64,000 bases of DNA from Entamoeba invadens IP1 (Eukaryota > Evosea > Mastigamoebida > Endamoebidae). Location of the stretch: assembly GCF_000330505.1 (NCBI RefSeq), contig NW_004443630.1, positions 27,445 to 91,444 of the forward strand. Direction: 5' to 3'. Below, piece after piece: positions 42,880 through 53,324 of this stretch. Below the pieces are notes generated by a model. It searched no databases. It had not been told where the DNA came from and saw only the letters and a list, made by a program, of their open reading frames with translations. Position 1 is the first letter of the stretch; each line of letters starts with the position of its first letter. Made by a program: the position numbers and the translations under genes.

Positions 42880-43684
42880 ATGCTCTTCTTGATAACCACT
42901 CTCCTTTTCTCGGCCTATGCCGATTGTTCACATGGGCAATTTGAGTTATGCACTTCGAACAACTGTAAAGTGACATGGGACTTTGTGTTGTTGGTAACGA
43001 CTTGGCCTGGGTATTTCTGCTCTACCAAGTGCTGTGACTCCCCAACACGTCTCAATGGTGTGATGACTGATGGTTTCACCATGCATGGTTGGTGGCCATC
43101 CTTCTCCTCGGGATCGATGCCTGCTTGCTGCACATATGCTACCAACAGAACAAACGTGAAATCGACAGTCGAAGCGGACAACGACTTTCTTGACGAAGTT
43201 GCATACTCATGGCCATCCCTTTCAAACTGTGAATTCTTCCTTTACGAGTTTGTACTTCTCTCACTTCTCCAACTAAGACTTACAACACAGGTATGACAAA
43301 CACGGTGTTTGTTTAACCAACATCTACAAAGGCGTTGAAGGTCCAAAGCAATATGGAAGAGCTGCAATGAAGCTCTTAAAAACCGCCGATGCTTGGACTG
43401 TGTTCAAAGCTGCTGGTGCTGTTGCCGATGGTAAAACCGCAATTAACAAACAAACTCTTTTGAATGCTCTTGGAAAGCAAATTGGCGTTACCAACGCAGC
43501 GTACTTCAGATGTTCAGGCGATTATGTCTCCGAGCTGAGATACTGCACCTCTGTCCAAAGTTTCGATATTGATAATCCGTACTTCCAAGAATGTACTTCT
43601 AAGGTATTAAGTAAGGACAATTGCGGGTCGTCTGTTATTTTCATGAAAGAGCTTTCGTTAACACCAAGTGGATGTGGTTATTGA
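42880..43684 (+). CDS. Secreted RNase T2 (two exons)
   Basis: Ribonuclease of the T2 family, 253 residues, from exons 42880-43247 and 43291-43684 (43-bp intron GTTTGT...CAG). A signal peptide covers residues 1-14. The first catalytic motif is F-T-M-H-G-W-W-P, with the active-site His; most relatives have H-G-L-W-P. The second motif, Y-D-K-H-G-V-C, including the catalytic acid/His pair, only appears after splicing, which supports the intron. Many cysteines indicate disulphides. These enzymes cleave single-stranded RNA in lysosomes or outside the cell. It lies between the two arms of the inverted duplication. Confidence 0.92.
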
Positions 43685-43870
43685 TTTTGATTCCCTTCAG
43701 TTCAATTATTGTATTATATTTTTTTAGTTTAAATAGTACTTTTTTGAGATTTGCAAAAGTTGTCGTGATTGTATCTTAATGACAATTATACAACACTTAT
43801 AATAAAACTATACATAATTGTTTCTCATTTGTTACTCAAACTCAACATATCATTTGGAGCAAGATTGAGA

Positions 43871-45628
43871 ATGAAAAGGCAAAACGGAACCCAAACGCTC
43901 GACCAATACTTTCAAACAAAACGCACGAAATTCGACGTTGACACCACTCCGACATACACCCCACTGGCGGAAAGAGTTCGTCCACAAAAACTTGAAGATC
44001 TCATTGGACAGGAAAAGGCTCTTGGAGAAGGAACTCCTTTCTATGCGATGATTGCAAATAACCAGATCTCGTCCACAATTATATATGGGCCCGCGGGATG
44101 TGGCAAGACGACCATCGCTAAAATTATCGCGCGAACAACTAAGAACGACTTTGTCACTGTTTCTGCGACCTCGACGGGGAAAAACGAGTTGAAAGACATC
44201 ATTAAGACGGCAACACAAAAGAAGAAGATGGGGACCAACACTATCCTTTTTGTTGATGAAATACATTCACTTAATAAACTGCAACAAGACACTTTCTTGC
44301 CAGCGGTGGAGAACGGAAATATTATCTTACTCGGAGCTACTACAGAAAATCCGTCGTTTGAAATTAACGACGCACTAATGAGTCGATGCGGGTTGCTTGT
44401 GTTGAGGAGATTAAGAGATGAAGACCTCATGACGATTATGAAGAACGCCATCGAGAAAGAATATAAAGGATGTATGTTTGAATTGAGCGATGAGGTGTTT
44501 CAGTATATCGCTTCCGTTGCAGATGGAGATGGAAGAAATGCACTGAATTTTGTCGAGAAAGTGTATTTGTATTACACCAAATTTAATATCGACCAACTCG
44601 AGAAGATTGTTCTTGCGTCAAAGAAGACTGAGAAGACTGCGACTACGGTTGAAAAAGGATGTCGTGATGTTGTGAATCGCGATAACGAAAAAAGTGTTGT
44701 AGTTGAACGAGAAACACACCAAAATGTAACACAAGAAGATACAAAAGAAGTGAAAGACATGAAAGACGACATAAATGAAAAACATAAAAGTAGTGATGAG
44801 GTACAAAACCTTAAAGAAAAAGGAATTGAAACACTTATGGACAATCAAACAACAAAAGTGATATTAACACTCGACATTATTCTTGCTTTTTTAGAGCGAA
44901 CAAAATATAGTTATGACAAAAAAGGGGAGTCTCACTATAACTTGATTAGTGCACTTCACAAGAGTATGCGAGTTTGTTCGTAATAATTTCTAACATCACA
45001 ACTTATACCGTTTTTATTAATAGTTTTACTTATATAGTCAACTACTTGTTAACTGAGAGTGTGATTTTAATTATAAAACGATGACCAAAAGGGTTCAGAC
45101 GAAAACGCTGCGTTGTATTGGTTGCACCGAATGGTGTTAGCTGGGGAAAATCCCAAGTATATAGCTCGGAGACTCATTCGATTTTCAAGTGAAGATATTG
45201 GTTTGGCAGACACAAACGCGTTGACGGTTGCAGTGAACACATTTCAAGCTGTGAATGTAATGGGCTATCCCGAGTGTGATGTGGTGTTGTCGGAGTGTGT
45301 GTTGTATTTGTCACGAGCACCAAAGTCTGTTTGTGCGTACAAAGCAATGAAAACAACACAACAACTCATCAAAGACACGGGGTGTTTGCCAGTTCCTATG
45401 AACATCAGAAACGCTGCGACAAATTTAATGGGTAAGATGGGGTACGGCGAAGGCTATTTATACCCTCCAATGTTTGACCACGTGCTGCAACAGAGTTATC
45501 TTCCGAAAGAGATTGAAGGGAAGGAATTGGTCACTTATGACAAATTTGTAAAGAAGTTAAAAAAAGAAGACGTTATATCATCAAAGTCCATTGAAGATGG
45601 ATTTTTTGAAAGTGTTGGAGGGTGGTGA
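43871..45628 (+). CDS. WRNIP1/Mgs1/RarA-type AAA+ ATPase (two exons)
   Basis: Replication-fork AAA+ ATPase, 545 residues, from exons 43871-44971 and 45092-45628 (120-bp intron GTTTGT...AAG). The splice restores the family sequence M-R-G-S-D-x-N-A-A-L-Y-W. Walker A is G-P-A-G-C-G-K-T-T (near residue 78), Walker B is L-F-V-D-E-I-H, and sensor 1 and the M-S-R-C Arg follow. The C-terminal tetramerisation domain is complete (A-R-R-L-I-R-F-S-S-E-D-I-G-L-A-D). The N-terminus lacks the UBZ zinc finger of animal WRNIP1. Instead T-Q-T-L-D-Q-Y-F (residues 7-14) resembles a degenerate PCNA-binding box. A charged insert of about 60 residues interrupts the domain boundary. The start is the ATG at 43871, not the upstream frame. 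Confidence 0.92.
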
Positions 45629-45703
45629 GTACTTACATTATATATTGATTGGTTTTTATCATTTGTGAAGGTATTTTTATTATATAATTATTAGTAAAGC
45701 TAT

Positions 45704-46353
45704 AGTAATATTAATGACAAAAGATAAAAAGGGATAGATACAAAGGATTAGAGAGTGCTGATTTTGAAATTGAGAGCAAATTGTCCAGCGTCCTGTGTTT
45801 CCCAAACGCTTTGAAATGCGAGTTTGAGTTTGTCGTCCTTTTGTTTTGCTGCTGAGAAATTGAAGTTGTGAGTGTAGCTTTCTTTCAATTCCTTTGCTTC
45901 TGTCATTTTGAGGTATTGCATTGAGGCAAGTGGGAGTACAAATGGTTTGTCGTTGTCGTCTGGGTTGAGTGTCAGCATGACGTATCTTCTTCTTTCGTTC
46001 TGTTCAAAATGTGTGTGTAAATCGGTGTATGTTTCATTGTCTGTTTTCTCTTCTTCTGAATCGTCTTCCATTGGCACTGTTTTCTCGCTGAATTTAGTCC
46101 AGTGTGGGATTTCAATTCCGTTGTCGTTCTCGATGACTGCATCGTGCTCAACATTCATCTCTCACAATTCTTCTTTATTAGTTTGTTGTTATTATTATTA
46201 TTATTTTATGTTCTATTAAACTAATTAATATAGTATTTGTATTATTTGTATACTTTAAAATACTATATAGTTCGTCATACTATAAAGTTACTATAGATTA
46301 TACTTATATTTCTATTTGTTCTTACAAACACACCCAATTCTTTTGAAAACACT
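45704..46353 (-). repeat. Inverted duplication, right copy (650 bp)
   Basis: Reverse-complement partner of 40902-41551, the same length. The arms are 4.15 kb apart and enclose the RNase T2 and WRNIP1 genes, so the locus could form a large stem-loop or invert by recombination. Confidence 0.92.
45748..46158 (-). CDS. Small acidic protein, right copy of identical pair
   Basis: Same 136-residue protein as at 41097-41507, in the opposite orientation. It is intact, with its own copied upstream region. It is convergent with the WRNIP1 gene, 119 bases between stop codons, while the left copy points towards RNase T2. Function unknown. Confidence 0.75.
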   Translation of the reverse strand: MNVEHDAVIENDNGIEIPHWTKFSEKTVPMEDDSEEEKTDNETYTDLHTHFEQNERRRYVMLTLNPDDNDKPFVLPLASMQYLKMTEAKELKESYTHNFNFSAAKQKDDKLKLAFQSVWETQDAGQFALNFKISTL

Positions 46354-46367
46354 AAATAAATTAACAG

Positions 46368-48323
46368 TTAAAGATCGTTCAACCGATCTGCCTTTGTTTT
46401 CTCAACAAGTGTTTTTGTTCTTCCACGTTTTCCTTTTTGTGGAGTGACTGTTATATCTGCCTGTTTCTTCTTTTTCTTTTTAGGTTCGAAAGTTGGAACA
46501 ATGAATTTAGTATTAGGAATTGAACCTGGTCGTGGGCCCTGTTGTGTTTCTTTTGATTCAGCGAGTAGTGCATTAGTCGATTTTGACAAATCGTTTTGTG
46601 TTAAATAGAGGATATTATGTTGATTTGTTTCATTGCCTTCTGGTGGTGGTGAATTTTTTGATTCATAGAGTAGTGGTGAATTTTTAGTTTTTTGGCAAGC
46701 GACATTGGATACGCAGACCACTTTAAATGGTTTGTCTTCTTGTTTTTCGTTTGTTGCATCCCCTCGTTGTAACGCTTTTTCGACATAGAAGTCTCTACTT
46801 TGAAAGGGTAAGAGTTCGACCTTTTCTTCTTTTTCTGGTGGTTTGACATCGGGTTCTTTCTCTCCAATTTCTTCTTTCAGTTTCCCTACAATCAGTTCGG
46901 AAATATCTGAACTTAATATGACGCGTTTTTGTCTTGACTTCTTACTCTCATTATCATTTTCTCCGTTCCCCATTTTATCTGCAGATGATGCTGTTCTCAT
47001 GCGTTTTTGTGTAGGAAGATTGATGCTTTGATTCATAATAACGCTTTTCTCGATTTTAATGAATTTGTCATCTTTTGTGTCTTTCTCGTCTTCTTGAGGA
47101 CCTTCATTTGTAACGTCTTGAACATCAACACAACACTCTCGCCCATCGACAATCTCAGCAGTAAAGATTAAATCGTAGTTTGTAATAATAAATTTAACTA
47201 TTTCAATACCATATCCAATTTCTTTTGTTGTGTTTGGGTTAATTCCCGTGTTTTTAAGTGTCTCTGGATCGGGTAAAGTCAGTAAAATTGGGGCGAGGAC
47301 GACGCCAAGGTTCTTCTGATTCATTCCGTTCTCCTTACTATGATTTGCAATCTTTTTACATACAGCAATGACGTTGCACAACATTGTTATTGACTCTTCA
47401 GGAAGTTGAGTGATGATATTTTGATACTTCTTTGCCAGCGTGTTCACTTCCATTTGACCACTTTTGATATGAATTGATATCATTTCCAACGATGCCATAG
47501 TAGGAAACACGTGCTTCTTCAAATTTTGTAAAAAGCACTTTAAGACACAAGCGATGACATCGACCGAGTATTCAGTTATATCAGTCACTGATATTCTTCG
47601 TGTGACTTGATCGATTTCTTTTGAGTCCGCATAGGGCGTAAACCTGAAAAGACCTTTAAAAGAGAGATTAGAAGAGTTCAACATGGAGATGGTTTTTGCT
47701 ATTGCGAGAGGAAGTTGTTTTGGTGTTCGTTGTTCGGTATTTAAAATGTCGATGAGGTTGACTTTGAAGTATTCGACGAACTTAAGTTCGTTTATCTCCA
47801 CATATTGTGCGTGTTCTTTTGCTTTTACAATATCAAGGGACGACTTATCGACACCAGAAAACGATGATTGTGCGTTTGTGAAGAACTCCTGACACGATTG
47901 AGTTATTTGCGCGAAGAGCGAAAACACGCTTTCGTTGTACATAGTGTTGAAGTGGTATAACATTGCAAGTTGGTTGTTGTACTCCTTCTTTTTGTCTTTC
48001 AGTTTCTTTCGGATGTCTTGGAAATTATCGAGAAATTCGGATGAAAATGATACGATTGGGTGAAGAGTATCAGAAAACTGTTGTAAATGCTTTGTCATGT
48101 TTTCTATAGCAGTGTTGTACGAAGCCATGTACACTCTATCCTTCTTACAGTGAAACGAAATACGTGAGAAAGGAGTTGTTTGAAGTGAGTTCAAATGGAA
48201 GACTAGTATTTCCACCGTCCGTCGAATCTCCTTTAAAACGTCTTCATGTCGTTTCCAGTAGAATTCTGCTGCGTCGAGTTTGTCTGAATAAAATGGATTA
48301 TTGGTATGGACAAACCTTTTCAT
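46368..48323 (-). CDS. RhoGAP with BAR-like N-terminal region
   Basis: Rho-family GTPase-activating protein, about 651 residues from the Met at 48323. An open frame runs up to an ATG at 48509, but the first 62 residues look random and a TTTTAAAA box lies just before 48323. Residues about 15-190 are helical and charged, similar to BAR/F-BAR membrane-bending dimers. The RhoGAP domain spans about 190-390. G-L-F-R-F carries the arginine finger in the place of the usual G-I-F-R-V, and L-G-V-V-L-A-P matches the conserved N-L-x-x-V-F-x-P block. The last 250 residues are polar and basic, with no domain. The BAR-like call is weaker than the RhoGAP call. Confidence 0.83.
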   Translation of the reverse strand: MKRFVHTNNPFYSDKLDAAEFYWKRHEDVLKEIRRTVEILVFHLNSLQTTPFSRISFHCKKDRVYMASYNTAIENMTKHLQQFSDTLHPIVSFSSEFLDNFQDIRKKLKDKKKEYNNQLAMLYHFNTMYNESVFSLFAQITQSCQEFFTNAQSSFSGVDKSSLDIVKAKEHAQYVEINELKFVEYFKVNLIDILNTEQRTPKQLPLAIAKTISMLNSSNLSFKGLFRFTPYADSKEIDQVTRRISVTDITEYSVDVIACVLKCFLQNLKKHVFPTMASLEMISIHIKSGQMEVNTLAKKYQNIITQLPEESITMLCNVIAVCKKIANHSKENGMNQKNLGVVLAPILLTLPDPETLKNTGINPNTTKEIGYGIEIVKFIITNYDLIFTAEIVDGRECCVDVQDVTNEGPQEDEKDTKDDKFIKIEKSVIMNQSINLPTQKRMRTASSADKMGNGENDNESKKSRQKRVILSSDISELIVGKLKEEIGEKEPDVKPPEKEEKVELLPFQSRDFYVEKALQRGDATNEKQEDKPFKVVCVSNVACQKTKNSPLLYESKNSPPPEGNETNQHNILYLTQNDLSKSTNALLAESKETQQGPRPGSIPNTKFIVPTFEPKKKKKKQADITVTPQKGKRGRTKTLVEKTKADRLNDL

Positions 48324-48509
48324 GCGCTGTTTTTTTAGTTTTAAAAGGTGACTTTTTCGAAATGGCACTTTTTGCATGGGAAGGTTTCCCATTCCCCACT
48401 GACAATTAAAGCCTTTTTCAATAGTAAATGAATACTTGAAAATTAGTATTTCTATTTCAAAGAATAGTTGTATTTTTTTCCATTTTTGGAATCTCTTTTT
48501 TTGTGGCAT

Positions 48510-49211
48510 TTATTTTTGAATTTGCATTTTTGGCTCTGTTGTTTATCCTTTTAGTTTCTAATAAAAACAACTTTCTGATTTGACGAAGTTATCAGGATTT
48601 GTAATGAATAGATAGAAAAAGATTGTAATTGTCGCCTTCTTGACAAAAACCAGTTTGATGAAATTGAAAACCAGGTGTATTGGTCGAAAAAGTTCAACAA
48701 AGAAACAGAAAAACAACGAGATAAAGAAATGAAGAAACCGTATCAATAAATTATAATAAAATGTATTATACAATAAACTAGATTCTGTTTTTTGTTGATA
48801 AAGTTTTTAGTAAACTATAGTATATTTAATATATTTAATACTAAAACCAAAGTTTATCTTTTACTCATCGAATAACTTATCAATCTTTAGGTGATTGTTA
48901 TATAAAATATAGTTTATTATTAATAACAATTAATTATACAAATACTAAAAAAACACGGACCAATAGTCCATTTTATGATGAAAAAAGCATTTTTGAGCTT
49001 ATGAAAAGTCTCTGAACGAAAAAACACTACAAGAACCACAAACCGCTTTAAAAATGTTATTATAAAACAAAATGTATTAATAGAAACACCAAAATTGTAA
49101 TTACTCCCAAAAATGAGCGATAAGCTATAATGGGATAAAATGATGCTATAAAAGATTTCAAGTGGAATTAGACTTCTCATTCAATGAAGGGAAATGGAAC
49201 TAAAATAATAG
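48510..49211. other. AT-rich divergent intergenic region
   Basis: About 700 bases between the divergent RhoGAP and kinase genes. Frames in it encode only Phe/Ile/Tyr-rich strings with no family signature. Promoters of both neighbours must be here, but I cannot pick exact elements. Confidence 0.5.
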
Positions 49212-51089
49212 ATGTCCTCCACACAGGACGTTCCCCTCATGCGGAAACTCGACACACCAACAGCACTTATTGTTAACAGACTTGCAAACACCCCTCAAGA
49301 GAAACGGACACAAGTCGAAAATTTGTTTTACGACGTCTTGGTAGCTTTTAAGGAAGGTCAGCCGATGGTCTACAGACTGATTTGGCTCAATTTCCCAGAA
49401 CGAAAACTGCGACTAGTCAGACACAGGAAGACTAAAGAGGAGTATGGGATGTACATTATTAACACCATTTCCAAATTTGAGAACAACAAATTGAAGTTGG
49501 AATTAGGTGAGAGTATGGCCATCATAATTCAACCCCAATCTGTTGACGACTTAAATGCGATTTACAGAGTGTTTCGCATGATTTCGTTGAATCACACGCT
49601 TCCGATCACTAAAGAAGAGTTTCTCTTGGACGTTTGTTAGCTGTCGCATATTTCAAAACACCAATTCAAATCAATTGGAAGTAATGAATAGACGGTAGTG
49701 TTAAAGCGAACGTATATATGCAAAAAGCGTGGTAAAACATTTTGGAACAAACGAGTAATTAACGTGTATAATGGGTGTTTGTATCTTTACGAGAGCACTA
49801 CCAAAGAGATACCTTTGACGATTATCCCGATCTGTGAATGCGTCAAAGTCATCAAACAAGGAAAAGAATCTGTTAAGATCACTTCTTACATTCGTAGTTT
49901 TCAATTCAAATTTGAGAGCGAGGAGGAACGCGACGATTTGGTTGAGATGACTGAAACGAGCCAGCAAGTCATCATCCCGCCATATGTCAATTATGTCAGA
50001 GACTTTTTCACAGGCAACTTGAACGACTTGATTTCCGTCTGTCGTGATGAATGTATCAAGAGTAAATTATACCCCGAAGAGTGTGATAAGTACTTCCCTG
50101 TGTTGTGTGAAGTTGTCAAATCCGCGACGAAGCGGCGGTACGTGACAAACATGAAGAAACGTGGATTAGGCAAAGATGTTAATAAGACGTCGAATGAGAG
50201 TAAAAAGGAAACCAAACTTGAGGAGATCGATGATGGAGAAGAGTTAGCCACCATTGCCGAGAAAGATGACATCTACAATTTATTTGCCAATTTTGTGTCG
50301 ATAGGGAAAGGTGGGTTTGGGGAGGTCTTTGTAGCTACGAGGAAATCTGATGGGAAGCAAATTGCATTGAAAACGTTGAAACACAGTGCTGATGAGCGGT
50401 ATAGTAAAATAGGTATAGAAGTCTCTCGGTTGTATCACTTCCGCCATCCGAATATTGTAGGGTTTGAAGGGTGTTGGATCTATGACAATCAAGTTCATAT
50501 AGGGATGGAGTATTGTTCGCAAGGGACATTAAAGCAGTTGTTAAAGAGTAAGAGTCGATTTAATGAGGCAGATTCCGTCTTTTTAGTTCGCGAGACGTTA
50601 CGAGCACTACAGTACATCCATGAGTATGGATTCATTCACAGAGATATTAAAACAGCGAATATCATGTTATCTTCCACTTACTCTGTGAAAGTGATTGACT
50701 TCGGATTGGTTATCAGAGAGTCAAACAAACCATCAAATCGTGCGGGAAGTAAAGCTTATATGGCCCCCGAAGTTATTAAACAAGAACCATACGATTGTAA
50801 AGTAGACGTGTGGAGTCTTGGATGTGTTGCTCAAGAGTTGGTGGAAGGGTACCCTCCTTATAAGGAAGTCGGGTTGGTCAAAGGAACGTTCAAGACCGCA
50901 ACAATTGGTGCAATGGGTCTTCGTTTTCCTGGAAAGGTGTCAAACGATTTCAAAGTCTTCCTGAGCTCATGTTTCATGTTCGACCCGAAGATGCGCCCAA
51001 AGTGCGAGGATTTACTCAAGATGAAAGTCTTTGACGAGGCAGAAGGAAGCACGATGAAAAAACAGGCAAAAACGGAACCTATCGAATGA
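49212..51089 (+). CDS. Protein kinase with PH domain (two exons)
   Basis: Serine/threonine kinase of the Ste20/STE group, about 605 residues, exons 49212-49631 and 49692-51089, with a 60-bp GTTTGT...TAG intron in phase 0. The first exon encodes a PH-like fold or adaptor region of 140 residues. A second PH-like domain (about 143-235, R-T-Y-I-C-K-K-R...W-N-K-R...Y-N-G-C-L-Y-L-Y-E) follows. The kinase domain spans about 335-595, with G-K-G-G-F-G-E-V-F, the A-L-K lysine, H-R-D-I-K-T-A-N, D-F-G, A-P-E and a conserved D-V-W-S-L-G. All catalytic residues are present. No CRIB motif is seen, so it is not a classical PAK. Confidence 0.88.
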
Positions 51090-51500
51090 GACATTGTATG
51101 TGAGTTGCTTTTGTGTGTGTTTTGTTATTTGATTTTGTTATATATAACATTTTTAATAACATTATATTGGTCTTTTTTGTATATTACAATTAACTATAAT
51201 AATTATTACATTTATTATTAAGATTAATTAGATAAATATGTCAAAAAATGTGACTAATCTTATTTATATTAGTTTCAAAACTACAATTAGAAATTATTTT
51301 TTATAGTATTAGTTTTTTATATTAAAACAATACAAAAGAAAAAAAATGATTTTTATACAAACTTTTTAATAACAAAAAAAAAGATATTGTTTTGAGAAAT
51401 TAAATTTTTAATTTAAGAAAACAAAGTTAGGGAAATAACAACTGAGATTGAAAAATCGGGAAAGAAAAGATATTTGAGGCAAGAAAAAAAGTATTGATGC
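51090..51500. other. AT-rich intergenic region
   Basis: About 410 bases between the kinase and protease genes. It contains poly-A runs and no open frame of interest. Confidence 0.5.
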
Positions 51501-52598
51501 ATGAATTTCATGATGATTATATTGTGGAATGCGATGGCTGTTATGGGAGCCACAGACGAACTGTTCGAAAAGTTTAAAGTGGAAATGGAACATGGAAAAA
51601 GGTGGAGTGTCAGCGAAATAGTAAAAAGAAAAGCTGTTTTTTTGGCGAACATTGCCCACATAAATGAGTTGAACACGAAGTATGGAGAGCATTTTGGGGT
51701 AAACAAGTATGCATTGATGACCACAGAAGAGAAGAGACACTTGATGGGTAAAAAGGTGCCTGAAGAATACAAAAAATCGTACAAAAAGGCGAACCCGCCA
51801 CAATTCAAAAAGACATCCCTACCAGAATCGCTGATATTTTGTGGAAATTACAACGTGAACAATGGAAAGAAGTATGACTACTGCGCGAGCAAAACACAAA
51901 ACCAAGGCGAGTGCGGCTCGTGTTATGCGTTTGGTGTTGCACAGTTGCTCGAGACAAAATACGCAATGAAGACGGGGAGGAAAGAACAAATATCGGCGCA
52001 ACAGATTTTGGATTGTAACACAGGAAGCTCAGAGAGGTGTTGTGGTGGCTTTCCCCAAGATGTTTTAAAACATGTGAAAGGCTACACCACTGAGAAGGCG
52101 TACCCCTACAAAGATTTTTACACTTCAATGGACGATTGTTCGAGAAACAAGTGCGAGAAAAAAAGTTCGGTGTTGAAGGTCAAGAGTTACAAGAGTTTCG
52201 ACAACTGCTACACGGAGGAGTGTGTCAAAAGCGTTCTGAATAATTACGGGCCGTTTGTGACGTCAATGTACGCGTCACAAGACCTCCAGTATTACACACA
52301 TGGGGTATTGGACTTGGACTGCGGCAACCCCAACATAGGTACGAACCATGTTGTTGTAGTTGTGGGATATGGTGTTGAAGGTGGTAAAGCGTTTTTGGTG
52401 ATCAGAAACAGTTGGGGAGATAACTGGGGAGAAAATGGGTATTTCAGAATATCGTGGAACGATCTTTGTGGCATTGGCGGTAATGACGCTGGCGCGATGC
52501 CCACCAGTGTCCTGGTCGACATCACAACTGAGAAACTGCAAAGTGGGGTGGTACCATACTTTGCGTTGCTTGTGCTTTTTGCACTTTCGGTAATGTAA
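51501..52598 (+). CDS. Papain-family cysteine protease with hydrophobic C-tail
   Basis: Cathepsin-type protease of 365 residues. The N-terminus is hydrophobic (about residues 3-15), consistent with a signal peptide. A pro-domain of about 90 residues follows. The catalytic set is complete: Gln135 of the oxyanion hole, Cys141 in Q-G-E-C-G-S-C-Y-A, His283 and Asn303 (N-S-W-G). Residues 349-365 are hydrophobic, suggesting a membrane or GPI anchor, as in the type-B cysteine proteases of E. histolytica. Pro-domain length is typical, but I do not see the full E-R-F-N-I-N pattern. Such enzymes degrade host proteins and serve lysosomal digestion. Confidence 0.92.
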   Translation: MNFMMIILWNAMAVMGATDELFEKFKVEMEHGKRWSVSEIVKRKAVFLANIAHINELNTKYGEHFGVNKYALMTTEEKRHLMGKKVPEEYKKSYKKANPPQFKKTSLPESLIFCGNYNVNNGKKYDYCASKTQNQGECGSCYAFGVAQLLETKYAMKTGRKEQISAQQILDCNTGSSERCCGGFPQDVLKHVKGYTTEKAYPYKDFYTSMDDCSRNKCEKKSSVLKVKSYKSFDNCYTEECVKSVLNNYGPFVTSMYASQDLQYYTHGVLDLDCGNPNIGTNHVVVVVGYGVEGGKAFLVIRNSWGDNWGENGYFRISWNDLCGIGGNDAGAMPTSVLVDITTEKLQSGVVPYFALLVLFALSVM

Positions 52599-53324
52599 TT
52601 TTTTTTAATATTCGGGTTACACGTACACACGGGCGTAGCTTGTGACAAAACATTACTCAGACAACCACACCTTTTGTTGTCTGTTAGATTGTTCTTCCTT
52701 ATCCACGAACTTTTATGTCGTCTTTGGTGGTGTGAAGCCCATTTTCGCATTCAGAATGGTGATTCATAAGTCAAGAACCATGTTGGGTCTCAACTTTCAA
52801 ACTTTAAAAAAAAAGAGTCTCACAAGTATCAAATTGGTTCATGGTTGTTGCTTGTCCAGAATTTTGAAATGACGTGGACTGACAATAACAAAAAGAAAAA
52901 CAAAAAATACCGACTAATAACAATAAATAATCCGTCTAACCTGTGTAAGATCGCGGGAAAAAATGCGGTTAATTATTGACTATTTTTACTCATTTCGATG
53001 CCAAAGTATTTGGGCTTTTTTGTAAATAGCAGTCGGAAACGCAATACATTTTAGGTTTCAGAATGGAAATCTGGTCGCATTTGGTTATATGGTCTTCCAA
53101 ATCCANNNNNNNNNNNNNNNNNNNNNNNNNNNNNNNNNNNNNNNNNNNNNNNNNNNNNNNNNNNNNNNNNNNNNNNNNNNNNNNNNNNNNNNNNNNNNNN
53201 NNNNNTTCCAAATATAGGAAGAAGCCCACTACCACACAATCGAATCAAAAAAGATAAAAATAAACAAGGGGTTGCCCTATGCTTTAGAATATATACATCG
53301 ACGATCTCAGTCTCACATCCATTG
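52599..53324. other. Intergenic region with scaffold gap
   Basis: About 725 bases, slightly less AT-rich than most. I see no gene on either strand. The 100-N gap at 53106-53205 lies here. ATATATAC at 53291-53298, about 30 bases before the next ATG, is a likely TATA-like box. Confidence 0.5.
53106..53205. other. 100-N scaffold gap
   Basis: Exactly 100 N's. The 8-base word TTCCAAAT occurs just before (53095-53102, followed by three extra bases) and directly after (53206-53213). As with the first gap, the contigs may simply overlap, but no gene crosses it to prove this. Confidence 0.6.

Noticed and set aside
48324..48509. 62-residue extension of the RhoGAP protein.
   Set aside because: Composition is like random AT-rich DNA, and a TTTTAAAA box stands just before the Met at 48323. 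I cannot fully exclude it.
52642..52872. 76-codon frame after the protease gene.
   Set aside because: No start context, no family signature, and composition not distinct from the opposite strand.
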